From NCBI GenBank assembly GCA_016790175.1, contig JAEUPI010000123.1, forward strand, positions 1 to 32,758: a stretch of 32,758 nt of DNA, in the 5' to 3' direction. Position numbers and translations under genes: made by a program. A model generated the notes under the pieces. It was given only the letters and a program-made list of their open reading frames with translations. It made no database searches and had not been told where the DNA came from. Shown one piece after another: positions 26,619 to 32,758 of the stretch. How positions within the stretch are numbered: the first letter of the stretch is position 1; the number at the start of each line of letters is the position of its first letter. The DNA comes from Burkholderiaceae bacterium (lineage in GTDB: Bacteria > Pseudomonadota > Gammaproteobacteria > Burkholderiales > Burkholderiaceae_C).

Positions 26619-27458
26619 TCAGCGCGTCACGGCTGCCTTGGTGACCAGCGCCCGCAGTTCGCGAAGTTTGGTCTTCAGCACGGCGCGGTGTGCGCCGCCG
26701 ACGCGCAACATCAGCTTCTGCCCCGAAGACAGCCCCTGCAGCGCCGGATCGGCGAATTCGTAGCGCAGCCAGGGCTGCGCCGACGGCACCTCGCCCTTCA
26801 CCTCGAGCAGCGTGATGGCCAGCGGCTCGGCCGGCTCGGGGGTGGCGAGAAGATGATCGATCACGTCGACGACACGGTCGTTGAAGTACTTGCCGGGATA
26901 GCCGAGCTCCTCATAGGTCTTCTGCAGCCTCGGATAGAGCTGCACGTAGTAGGCCGCCACGCGGCGTGCATCGAGTTGGGCGATCACGCCCACCAGCGGC
27001 GCATAACGCGCCGGGTTGGTCGGCGCGATCGTGCGCACCTCGCCCTCGCCGACGACCGAGAATCGCCCCGGCGTCGGATGCACCGGCCACAGGCGCGGCG
27101 CGGCATGCGGCCGTGCGAGGTTGTCGACGGTCACCACGAGCCTGCGTGCGAAATCGTCGAGCGCGACGAAGCGCGTGGCGTTGCCGCGCCCGACCAGGTC
27201 GCCCACCACACCCGGCCACGGATTGGCCGGGTCGATGCTGGCCAGCGGCGCCGGCTGCGACGCCGCGGGTTCGATCGGCAGCGGGTGGCGAATCGCCGGC
27301 TCGCTGGCCGGCGGCGCCGGCGCCGGTGCAGGCACCGGTGCGGCTGCCACCGGCGTCTGCGGCAGCGGTTGGTTGCGCTGCTGGTACCAGTACAGCCCGC
27401 CCACGCCGGCCGCAGTCAGCACGGCGGCGACGATCGCGGCCCAGGAAGCAGGTTTCAT
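26619..27458 (-). CDS. DUF3014 domain protein, membrane-anchored
   Basis: A 279-residue protein with one N-terminal membrane anchor (AAIVAAVLTAAGVGGLYWY), a Pro/Ala linker (about residues 28-75), and a DUF3014 domain. Typical segments are RRLVVTVDNLARPHAAPRLWPV, RYAPLVGVIAQLDARRVAAYYVQLYPRLQKTYEELGYP, and VIDHLLATPEPAEPLAI. The domain should face the periplasm. Its function is unknown. Start is ATG 27458; about 60 bases separate it from the ATPase gene downstream, so it may be part of that transcript. Confidence 0.88.
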   Translation of the reverse strand: MKPASWAAIVAAVLTAAGVGGLYWYQQRNQPLPQTPVAAAPVPAPAPAPPASEPAIRHPLPIEPAASQPAPLASIDPANPWPGVVGDLVGRGNATRFVALDDFARRLVVTVDNLARPHAAPRLWPVHPTPGRFSVVGEGEVRTIAPTNPARYAPLVGVIAQLDARRVAAYYVQLYPRLQKTYEELGYPGKYFNDRVVDVIDHLLATPEPAEPLAITLLEVKGEVPSAQPWLRYEFADPALQGLSSGQKLMLRVGGAHRAVLKTKLRELRALVTKAAVTR

Positions 27459-27545
27459 CGGAAGGCCTTCTTGCGCGGCGGATGGGTGCGGACCCTAGCG
27501 CGATTTGCCGGGCACGGTGTCACAAGACCCTTCGCTGCGCTCAAG

Positions 27546-28493
27546 TCATCGCGACAGGCACTCGATCTGGCACTTCAATGCCTCGATGGCACGCTCCGAG
27601 GCACCGGGCTCGTCGGCGCACACCGACAACCGTGGCATGCTGCGCAACCAGGTGAGCTGGCGCTTGGCCAGTTGGCGTGTGGCGGCAATGCCGCGCTCGC
27701 GCAGCGCGTCGAGTGCGCCGTCGTCGAGCGCCTGCCAGGCCTGGCGATAGCCGACGCTGCGCATCGAAGGCAGACCGGCGTGCAGCGTTGGACGAGCGCG
27801 CAGGCGTCGCACCTCGTCGACGAAGCCGGCGGCCAGCATCGCATCGAAGCGCGTGGCAATCCGTGCGTGCAACCAGCCACGCGAGGCCGGTTCGAGCGCG
27901 ACCAGCGCGATCGGCGTCGATTCGCGCCGGCCGCGACCGTGCAGTGCCGACAGCGGCTCGCCGCAGACATGCCACACCTCGAGTGCGCGCTGGATGCGCT
28001 GCGCATCGTGAGGCGCCAGCCGTGCGGCGGTCACCGGATCCACTCGCGCGAGTTCGGCATGCAGCGCCGGCCAGCCTTCGGCGGCGGCGCGGGCATCGAT
28101 CGCCGCACGCCAGGCCGCGTCGGCCTGCGGCAGCTCGTCGAGGCCTTCGGCGAGCGCCTTCAGATACAACATCGTCCCGCCGACCAGCAGCGGCACATGG
28201 CCGCGGCGCGTGATGTCGTCGATCGCGCGCCGCGCATCGTGAACGAACTGCGCAGCCGAGTAGCGCTCCTCGGGGTCGATCAGGTCGATGCCGTGATGCG
28301 GCACCGCTGCGCGTTCATGGGCGGTCGGCTTCGCGGTGCCGATGTCCATGCCGCGATAGACCTGGGCCGAGTCGACACTGACGATCTCGACCGCGACCTC
28401 GTGCGCGACGGCATGTGCGAACGCAAGGGCGATCGCGCTCTTGCCGCTCGCCGTGGGGCCGGCGAGGGCGATCGCATGCGGTCGGCTCGTCAC
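27546..28493 (-). CDS. miaA: tRNA dimethylallyltransferase MiaA
   Basis: A 315-residue enzyme that adds a dimethylallyl group to adenosine 37 of tRNAs reading codons that begin with U. Seen are the P-loop [34 protein letters not shown] with the catalytic Asp, [32 protein letters not shown], and the tRNA-binding [12 protein letters not shown] and [15 protein letters not shown]. Start is GTG 28493, 16 bases past the transporter stop. ATG 28532 is an alternative that overlaps the transporter by 23 bases and adds an unconserved stretch. It follows the transporter gene on the same strand. Confidence 0.97.
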   Translation of the reverse strand: MTSRPHAIALAGPTASGKSAIALAFAHAVAHEVAVEIVSVDSAQVYRGMDIGTAKPTAHERAAVPHHGIDLIDPEERYSAAQFVHDARRAIDDITRRGHVPLLVGGTMLYLKALAEGLDELPQADAAWRAAIDARAAAEGWPALHAELARVDPVTAARLAPHDAQRIQRALEVWHVCGEPLSALHGRGRRESTPIALVALEPASRGWLHARIATRFDAMLAAGFVDEVRRLRARPTLHAGLPSMRSVGYRQAWQALDDGALDALRERGIAATRQLAKRQLTWLRSMPRLSVCADEPGASERAIEALKCQIECLSR

Positions 28494-28509
28494 GGTCCGC
28501 GCCGGGACC

Positions 28510-29757
28510 TCACGCGCGCGGCAGTTCACCATGGCGGCGCACCAGCGTCCAGGCCACGAGCACGGTGAGCGCTGCGAGCGTGGCCTGGGTGAAGAAGTAG
28601 GTGCGCGGCTCGGTGCCCACCAGCATGGCGCCCAGCCAGGTGCTCACGGCCATGCCGGCCAGCGCGAGCGCGAAGCCGGCCAGCGCCGAGGCCACGCCCG
28701 CTGCATGCGGAAACGGACTCACCGCACCGGCCTGCCCACAGGGCTGGTGCACGCCGTGTCCGAGCGCGAAGAGGCATTGCGGCAGCAGCACCGCCCACAC
28801 CGACATCGTGCCGCTGGCGCCCAGCACCAGCATCAGCACGCAGGCCAGCGCGGTGAAGCCGGCGCCGCGCACCACGGCGCCCGCCAGACCATAGCGACGC
28901 AGCAGAAAGCGGCAGATGATGGTGCCGATCACGTACGAGCCCGAGCCCGCCGCCATCGCGAGGCCGCATTGCCAGGTGCTGAGGCCCAGCCCCCGGATCA
29001 GCACGAAACTCGATCCGGCAAGAAACACCATCAGGCCGCCGTAGGCGAAGCACACCAGCAGCGTCCATGCGCGAAAGGTCGGGTGCGCGAACGTGCATCG
29101 CATCTGTCGCAGCAGCGGCCCGACCTGCGTGGCGCGGAGATTGCAGGCGCGGATCGTCTCCGGCACCCGCCACGCCACGTAGGCGAGCAGGCCGAGGCCG
29201 AAGATCGAGAGGGCGCCCATCGTCGAGCGCCAGCCGGCCCACGTGGCCAGCACGCCGCCGGCCAACGGCGCCGCGATCGCCAGCAGGCCGAGGCCGGTGA
29301 GGGCACGCGACATCACGTGCGCGCCTTCATAGGGCTCGTACAGGTCGCGCAGCATCGCGCGCGCGCAGACCACTGAGGCCGACATGCCCACACCCTGCAG
29401 CGCACGCCACGCCACCACGGCCTCGATATGGGGCGCCAGCGCGGCGCCGAGCGCCGACAGCATATGAAGCGCGAGACCGGCCAACAACACCGGCCGCCGG
29501 CCGAAGCGATCGGCCACCGGGCCCCAGGCCAGCTGCGAGAGGCCGAAGCCCATGATCAGCGCGCTCATCGTCAGCTGCACCGCCGGCATTGGTGCGCGCA
29601 GCTCGGCAGCCAGCATCGGCAGCGCCGGCAGGTACATGTCGGTGGTCAGCGCCTGCAGGCCGAGCAGCAGCGCCAGCGTGATCGAGGCGACAGCCGCGCC
29701 GAGCACGGGCCGCACCGGCGGCGCCGCGACGCGGGCGGCGCCGGTAGCTGGATTCAT
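28510..29757 (-). CDS. Bcr/CflA-family drug-proton antiporter
   Basis: A 415-residue, 12-helix MFS protein of the Bcr/CflA group. It has [20 protein letters not shown] in helix 1 (the family's conserved Asp-Met-Tyr-Leu-Pro), motif [17 protein letters not shown], and [17 protein letters not shown] in helix 4. Such pumps export chloramphenicol, bicyclomycin, peptides or amino acids; the substrate is not readable. Start is ATG 29757. TATGCT (29764-29769) ends six bases before it, so the transcript may begin at the ATG itself. miaA follows 17 bases downstream. It diverges from PA2779 over 134 bases. Confidence 0.93.
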   Translation of the reverse strand: MNPATGAARVAAPPVRPVLGAAVASITLALLLGLQALTTDMYLPALPMLAAELRAPMPAVQLTMSALIMGFGLSQLAWGPVADRFGRRPVLLAGLALHMLSALGAALAPHIEAVVAWRALQGVGMSASVVCARAMLRDLYEPYEGAHVMSRALTGLGLLAIAAPLAGGVLATWAGWRSTMGALSIFGLGLLAYVAWRVPETIRACNLRATQVGPLLRQMRCTFAHPTFRAWTLLVCFAYGGLMVFLAGSSFVLIRGLGLSTWQCGLAMAAGSGSYVIGTIICRFLLRRYGLAGAVVRGAGFTALACVLMLVLGASGTMSVWAVLLPQCLFALGHGVHQPCGQAGAVSPFPHAAGVASALAGFALALAGMAVSTWLGAMLVGTEPRTYFFTQATLAALTVLVAWTLVRRHGELPRA

Positions 29758-29763
29758 GTTCGC

Positions 29764-29769
29764 AGCATA
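29764..29769 (-). promoter_or_regulatory. -10-like element placing transcription start on the transporter ATG
   Basis: TATGCT on the minus strand, then GCGAAC, then the ATG at 29757. The layout is almost the same as before the diguanylate cyclase (TAAGCT-GCGACC-GTG). It predicts a leaderless mRNA. No clear -35. Confidence 0.45.
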
Positions 29770-29816
29770 ACGAGCTGCGGCGCGACGTCGGCCGGCAGGC
29801 GGCCGGTCCCCGGTCG

Positions 29817-29831
29817 GTCACGAGTCGTGAC
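29817..29831. promoter_or_regulatory. 15-base palindrome between transporter and PA2779 genes
   Basis: GTCACGA-G-TCGTGAC is a perfect 7-1-7 palindrome. It lies just upstream of a possible PA2779 promoter with -10 TACGAT (29852-29857) and overlaps the weak -35 GTGACA (29827-29832; the 19-base spacer is long). It may be an operator; the binding protein is unknown. Confidence 0.45.
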
Positions 29832-29891
29832 AGGCCTCGTGCCGGCTCGGTTACGATTTTCGCGTTGTCCACATCGAACACGGAGACGCAC

Positions 29892-30287
29892 ATGAGCAAG
29901 ACCCGCCGATTTCTCACCTGGGTCGTGGCCGCCTGCCTGAGCTATGCGGGCCTGCTGCAGGGCGCGCAGGCGGCGCTGATCGGCACCGAGCAGCTGACCG
30001 CCACGGCGCAAGCACCGAGCGACGCGCACGCGCGTCTGCGCGGGCTGCTCGACCGCGCCGACGTTGCTGCCGCGCTGCGCGAGCGCGGCGTGTCGCCGGA
30101 ACAGGCCCGGGCCCGCGTGGCCGCGCTCACCGACGACGAGGCGGCGCAGGTCGCGGCACAGATCGACAGCGCACCGGCCGGCGGCACCGACGTGCTGGGC
30201 ACGCTCGTGTTCATCTTCGTGCTGCTGCTGATCACCGACATCCTGGGCTTCACCAAGGTCTTCCCGTTCACGCGCTCGATTCGCTGA
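29892..30287 (+). CDS. PA2779 family small membrane protein
   Basis: A 131-residue protein from ATG 29892, with GGAGA six bases upstream (29882-29886). It has an N-terminal hydrophobic segment (WVVAACLSYAGLLQGAQAA), a soluble part (about residues 30-95) with the repeated helical pattern SPEQARARVAALTDDEAAQVAAQ, and a C-terminal membrane anchor VLGTLVFIFVLLLITDILG ending FPFTRSIR. This is the layout of the PA2779 family, whose function is unknown. Nearly all known members stand beside a PA2778-type cysteine peptidase, as here (40 bases downstream), suggesting it is the peptidase's partner or substrate. Confidence 0.9.
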   Translation: MSKTRRFLTWVVAACLSYAGLLQGAQAALIGTEQLTATAQAPSDAHARLRGLLDRADVAAALRERGVSPEQARARVAALTDDEAAQVAAQIDSAPAGGTDVLGTLVFIFVLLLITDILGFTKVFPFTRSIR

Positions 30288-30327
30288 GCCCGCGCCGAGC
30301 GCATCTCGTGCGCGAGGACTGAGTGTG

Positions 30328-31290
30328 ATGCGGCGCCGCGCCGTGGCGACTCGGGTCGCCGGCGGTCTGGCGGCCATGTTCGCCATCGGCCTGGCGGGAT
30401 GCGCGTTCGTCGGCCCGCAGACCGCTGCGCTGCGTCGTCGATTGCCCGTCGAACTGCCGCCGCAAATCGAATGGACCGACGTGCCCTTCGTCGCCCAGAC
30501 GCCGCTGCACTGCGGGCCGGCGGCGCTGGCGATGGTGCTGCGCCACCTCGGGCGCGACGTCGACGCCGAGACCTTGGCCGGCGCGGTGTTTCTGCCCGCG
30601 CGCGGCGGCAGCCTGCAGAGCGAGATGCTCGCCGGGGCGCGGCGATACGACGCGCTGGCGGTGCCGATCGCACCGACGCTGGAGGCCTTGCTGCGCGAAC
30701 TGGCCGCCGGCCATCCGGTCGTCGTGCTGCAGAACCTGGGGCTCGCGATGGCGCCGCAGTGGCACTATGCGGTTGCCGTCGGCTACGACACCCGTGACGA
30801 GACGTTGTTGCTGCGCAGCGGCCTCGAGCGTCGCCAGGTGATGGTCTGGCGCACCTTCGAGCACACCTGGGCGCGCAGCGGCCACTGGGCGTTCGTGGCG
30901 CTGGCGCCCGGCGCGCTGGCCGCGACCGCCGACGAGACCACGACGGCACAAGCGGCGGTCGCTTTCGAACGGGTTGCGCCGCCGGCTTCAGCCACACGTG
31001 TCTACGACGCGATGCTGCAGCGCTGGCCCGAAAGCCTTGTCGCGGCCATCGGCGCCGGCAATGCGCGCGCGGCCGCCGGTGACCTCGACGGCGCACAGCG
31101 GGCGTTTGAGGCGGCGGCTTCGCGCCACGACAGCGCTGCGGCGTGGAACAACCTCGCCATGTTGCGCTGGCAGCGCGGCGATGTCGCGGGCGCGCGCGAG
31201 GCGGTCAGCCGGGCCGAGCGACGCGTATCGGCCGCCGAGCCGGCTTTTGCCGCTGCCGTGCACGCCACGCGGCGCACGATCGGGCCTTGA
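30328..31290 (+). CDS. PA2778 family C39-like cysteine peptidase lipoprotein with TPR
   Basis: A 320-residue protein from ATG 30328 (GTG 30325 is equally possible; GAGG lies upstream). A lipoprotein signal ends in GLAG-Cys25. A C39-like papain-fold domain follows with Cys62 in PLHCGPAALAMVL and His146 in QWHYAVAVGYD. C-terminal TPR-like helices begin near residue 210 (ARAAAGDLDGAQRAFEAAA, AAWNNLAMLRWQRGDVAGA). C39 domains cut after double-glycine leaders in bacteriocin exporters, but this family is not fused to an ABC transporter and its substrate is unknown. It is likely anchored in the outer or inner membrane, facing the periplasm. It is co-oriented with PA2779 and converges on the cyclotransferase gene. 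Confidence 0.9.
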   Translation: MRRRAVATRVAGGLAAMFAIGLAGCAFVGPQTAALRRRLPVELPPQIEWTDVPFVAQTPLHCGPAALAMVLRHLGRDVDAETLAGAVFLPARGGSLQSEMLAGARRYDALAVPIAPTLEALLRELAAGHPVVVLQNLGLAMAPQWHYAVAVGYDTRDETLLLRSGLERRQVMVWRTFEHTWARSGHWAFVALAPGALAATADETTTAQAAVAFERVAPPASATRVYDAMLQRWPESLVAAIGAGNARAAAGDLDGAQRAFEAAASRHDSAAAWNNLAMLRWQRGDVAGAREAVSRAERRVSAAEPAFAAAVHATRRTIGP

Positions 31291-31297
31291 TCGGGCA

Positions 31298-31891
31298 CTA
31301 CAGCAGCGCATGCGCGCGCGCCAGCGCGACCTGACGCTCGATCTCGCGATCGCGCAGGCCGCGTCGGCGCAGGGCGTCGGCAGTCTCCATCAGGTAGTCC
31401 AGCGTCGTGCCGAAACGGCCTCGGGCGTGGCGCAGGATATGCAGCAGCTCGTGGTCGCCGAGCTGGTGAATGAAGTTCGGGCTGCGCCGGCTGAGCGTGA
31501 ACGTCAGCGCGCGCACCTCGCCCTGCGCGCTGCGGCACGGCAGGAAGCGCGGGTCGTACACGGCGTTGGGCATCTCGCGCGCCCACAGGCGTTCGAGTTC
31601 GGCAGCGGCGTTTCGGCGCGGCACGCGATAGGCCACACCGTGGCAGGAGCCGCCGGGCAGCAGCGCAAACACCAGGCCCGGCTGTTCGGGTGTGCCGCGG
31701 TTGACCCGCGAACGCATGCGCAGCGCGCGATGCCAGCCGTGCACGCGACCGCTGCGGTGTTCCACCGCATCGAACTCCGGCCGCGCGATCAGGGAGGCGT
31801 AGCCGAAGACCCAGAGATCCTCGCGGCCACCCCACTGCGCGATGGCACGGCGCAGCATCTCGGCGGGATCTCGGGCCGGCACCAGCAGCAT
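31298..31891 (-). CDS. ChaC-like gamma-glutamylcyclotransferase
   Basis: A 197-residue protein that should split gamma-glutamyl bonds, in ChaC types that of glutathione, releasing 5-oxoproline. Seen are the substrate loop VFGYASLIARPEF, RVHGWHRALRM, PGLVFALLPGGSCHGVAYRV, and LWAREMPNAVYDPRFLPC, which holds the likely catalytic Glu. ATG 31891 is chosen because the longer frame would run into the edd start; no clear ribosome binding site is seen. It ends eight bases from the PA2778 gene, convergent. Confidence 0.88.
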   Translation of the reverse strand: MLLVPARDPAEMLRRAIAQWGGREDLWVFGYASLIARPEFDAVEHRSGRVHGWHRALRMRSRVNRGTPEQPGLVFALLPGGSCHGVAYRVPRRNAAAELERLWAREMPNAVYDPRFLPCRSAQGEVRALTFTLSRRSPNFIHQLGDHELLHILRHARGRFGTTLDYLMETADALRRRGLRDREIERQVALARAHALL

Positions 31892-31921
31892 GGCTGCATA
31901 GGATGCCAGAGAGCAGGGGCA

Positions 31922-31950
31922 TTGACCATGTAACCCGGTTACATCAAAAT
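31922..31950 (+). promoter_or_regulatory. edd promoter whose spacer is a palindromic operator
   Basis: TTGACC (31922-31927) is a good -35 and CAAAAT (31945-31950) a fair -10. The 17 bases between them, ATGTAACC-C-GGTTACAT (31928-31944), form a perfect 8-1-8 palindrome. A bound repressor would block polymerase. TGTAA-N5-TTACA resembles HexR operators; the GGTTACA arms also recall LacI-family operators of gluconate regulators. Which protein binds is inference. Confidence 0.7.
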
Positions 31951-31967
31951 GGCGAGGCAGGTTACCG

Positions 31968-32758
31968 ATGTCCGTTCGCCCCGCCATTGCTGCCGTCACC
32001 CAGCGCATCGCCCGCCGCAGCGGCGCCGCGCGGCGCGCCTACCTCGAGCGCATCGAGCGCCTGGCGCGGCGCCCGCGGGGTGCCGAGCGCCTGGGCTGTG
32101 CCAACGTGGCGCATGCCTTTGCCGCGCTGCCGGGCAGCGAACGGTTGCGCATCGTGTCCGAGCGTGCGCCCAATCTCGGCATCGTGACCGCCTACAACGA
32201 CATGCTGTCGGCCCATCGGCCCTACGAGCGGTTTCCGGCGCTGATCCGCGAGGCGGCGCGCGACATGGGTGCCACCGCGCAGGTCGCCGGCGGCGTGCCG
32301 GCGATGTGCGACGGCGTCACGCAGGGCCTGCCGGGCATGGAACTGTCGCTGTTCTCGCGCGACACCATCGCGATGGCCACCGCGATCGCGCTCAGCCACG
32401 ACGTGTTCGACGGCGCGCTGCTGCTCGGCGTGTGCGACAAGATCGTGCCGGGCCTGCTGATCGGCGCGCTGCACTTCGGGCATCTGCCCTGCGTGTTCGT
32501 GCCGGCGGGGCCGATGGCCTCGGGCCTGTCGAACAACGCCAAGGCCAAGGTTCGCGAGCAGCATGCGCAGGGCCTGGTCGGACGCGATGCGTTGCTGCAG
32601 GCCGAGCAGGCCGCCTACCACGGCGTGGGCACCTGCACCTTCTACGGCACCGCCAACAGCAACCAGATGCTGCTCGAAGCGATGGGCCTGCATGTGCCGG
32701 GCTCGGCCTTCGTGCACCCCGAGGCGCCGTTGCGCGACGCGTTGACGCGCGAGGCCGT
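31968..32758 (+). CDS. edd: Phosphogluconate dehydratase, 5' part
   Basis: The first 263 residues of Edd, which dehydrates 6-phosphogluconate to KDPG in the Entner-Doudoroff pathway; the rest lies outside the window. The IlvD/Edd iron-sulfur cysteines are Cys114 in AMCDGVTQG, Cys156 in GVCDKIVPG and Cys223 in [27 protein letters not shown] and [13 protein letters not shown] also fit Edd and distinguish it from IlvD. ATG 31968 follows GAGGCAGG. The promoter-operator above it suggests sugar-acid control. The partner eda is probably downstream. Confidence 0.95.
   Translation, partial: MSVRPAIAAVTQRIARRSGAARRAYLERIERLARRPRGAERLGCANVAHAFAALPGSERLRIVSERAPNLGIVTAYNDMLSAHRPYERFPALIREAARDMGATAQVAGGVPAMCDGVTQGLPGMELSLFSRDTIAMATAIALSHDVFDGALLLGVCDKIVPGLLIGALHFGHLPCVFVPAGPMASGLSNNAKAKVREQHAQGLVGRDALLQAEQAAYHGVGTCTFYGTANSNQMLLEAMGLHVPGSAFVHPEAPLRDALTREA

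Noticed and set aside
16195-28568. Very long plus-strand open frames opposite the ABC exporter, acetyl-CoA hydrolase, permease and miaA genes (600-860 residues)
   Set aside because: They are antisense shadows produced by GC-rich third-position bias; they cross several real genes and intergenic gaps and show His/Arg/Gln-rich sequence with no domain.
31892-32008. N-terminal extension of the cyclotransferase to 32008
   Set aside because: It would overlap the edd promoter, operator and start codon and adds no conserved sequence.

Overview
The window looks like chromosomal DNA of a high-GC betaproteobacterium, most likely a member of the Burkholderiales (Rubrivivax/Leptothrix-like). The basis is a glnA-ntrB-ntrC nitrogen block with a sigma-54 promoter, a PA2779/PA2778 pair, an edd gene, a long acetyl-CoA hydrolase and uniform GC-rich codon use. 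The genus is inference. I see no rRNA, tRNA, CRISPR array, insertion sequence, integrase or attachment site. No gene-free stretch exceeds about 235 bases. Genes at both ends are cut by the window: a DUF1624 acyltransferase on the left and edd on the right.

Bases 1-6844 are all on the plus strand: the DUF1624 tail, a His-rich protein of unknown function, rlmB overlapping a sirtuin gene, then a tightly overlapping run of TIGR00266/AIM24 protein, exported creatininase-like protein, exported YVTN beta-propeller and a CinA-like molybdopterin-binding domain protein. Bases 6845-11745 hold the nitrogen block. A strong NtrC site and a -24/-12 promoter precede glnA, which ends in an intrinsic terminator. 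A DUF4124 protein, ntrB and ntrC follow.

Bases 11767-20368 are all on the minus strand: an unrecognised 201-residue protein, xth overlapping folA, a lipoprotein PQQ-type sugar dehydrogenase placed between folA and thyA, an MsbA-like ABC exporter, and a 710-residue acetyl-CoA hydrolase/transferase. A diguanylate cyclase (20485-21303, plus) diverges from the last. Bases 21331-29757 are minus again: AttH/CrtC-like lipocalin, two-FtsX-domain permease, a stand-alone di-iron beta-lactamase-fold protein, a LolD-type ATPase, DUF3014, miaA and a Bcr/CflA transporter. Transcription runs from high to low coordinates, so the ABC cassette reads ATPase, di-iron protein, permease, lipocalin.

Bases 29892-31290 (plus) hold the PA2779/PA2778 pair. 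They converge on a ChaC-like gamma-glutamylcyclotransferase (minus), which diverges from edd.

The most interesting signals are regulatory. A terminator-like 11-bp hairpin is folded around the rlmB start. The 17-base spacer of the edd promoter is itself a near-perfect palindrome. A CRP/FNR-type dyad sits at about -41.5 before the di-iron gene inside the ABC cassette. Several genes have a -10-like hexamer 6-8 bases before a start codon with no ribosome binding site, which suggests leaderless transcripts. All functional calls rest on reading motifs by eye; no database search was run.
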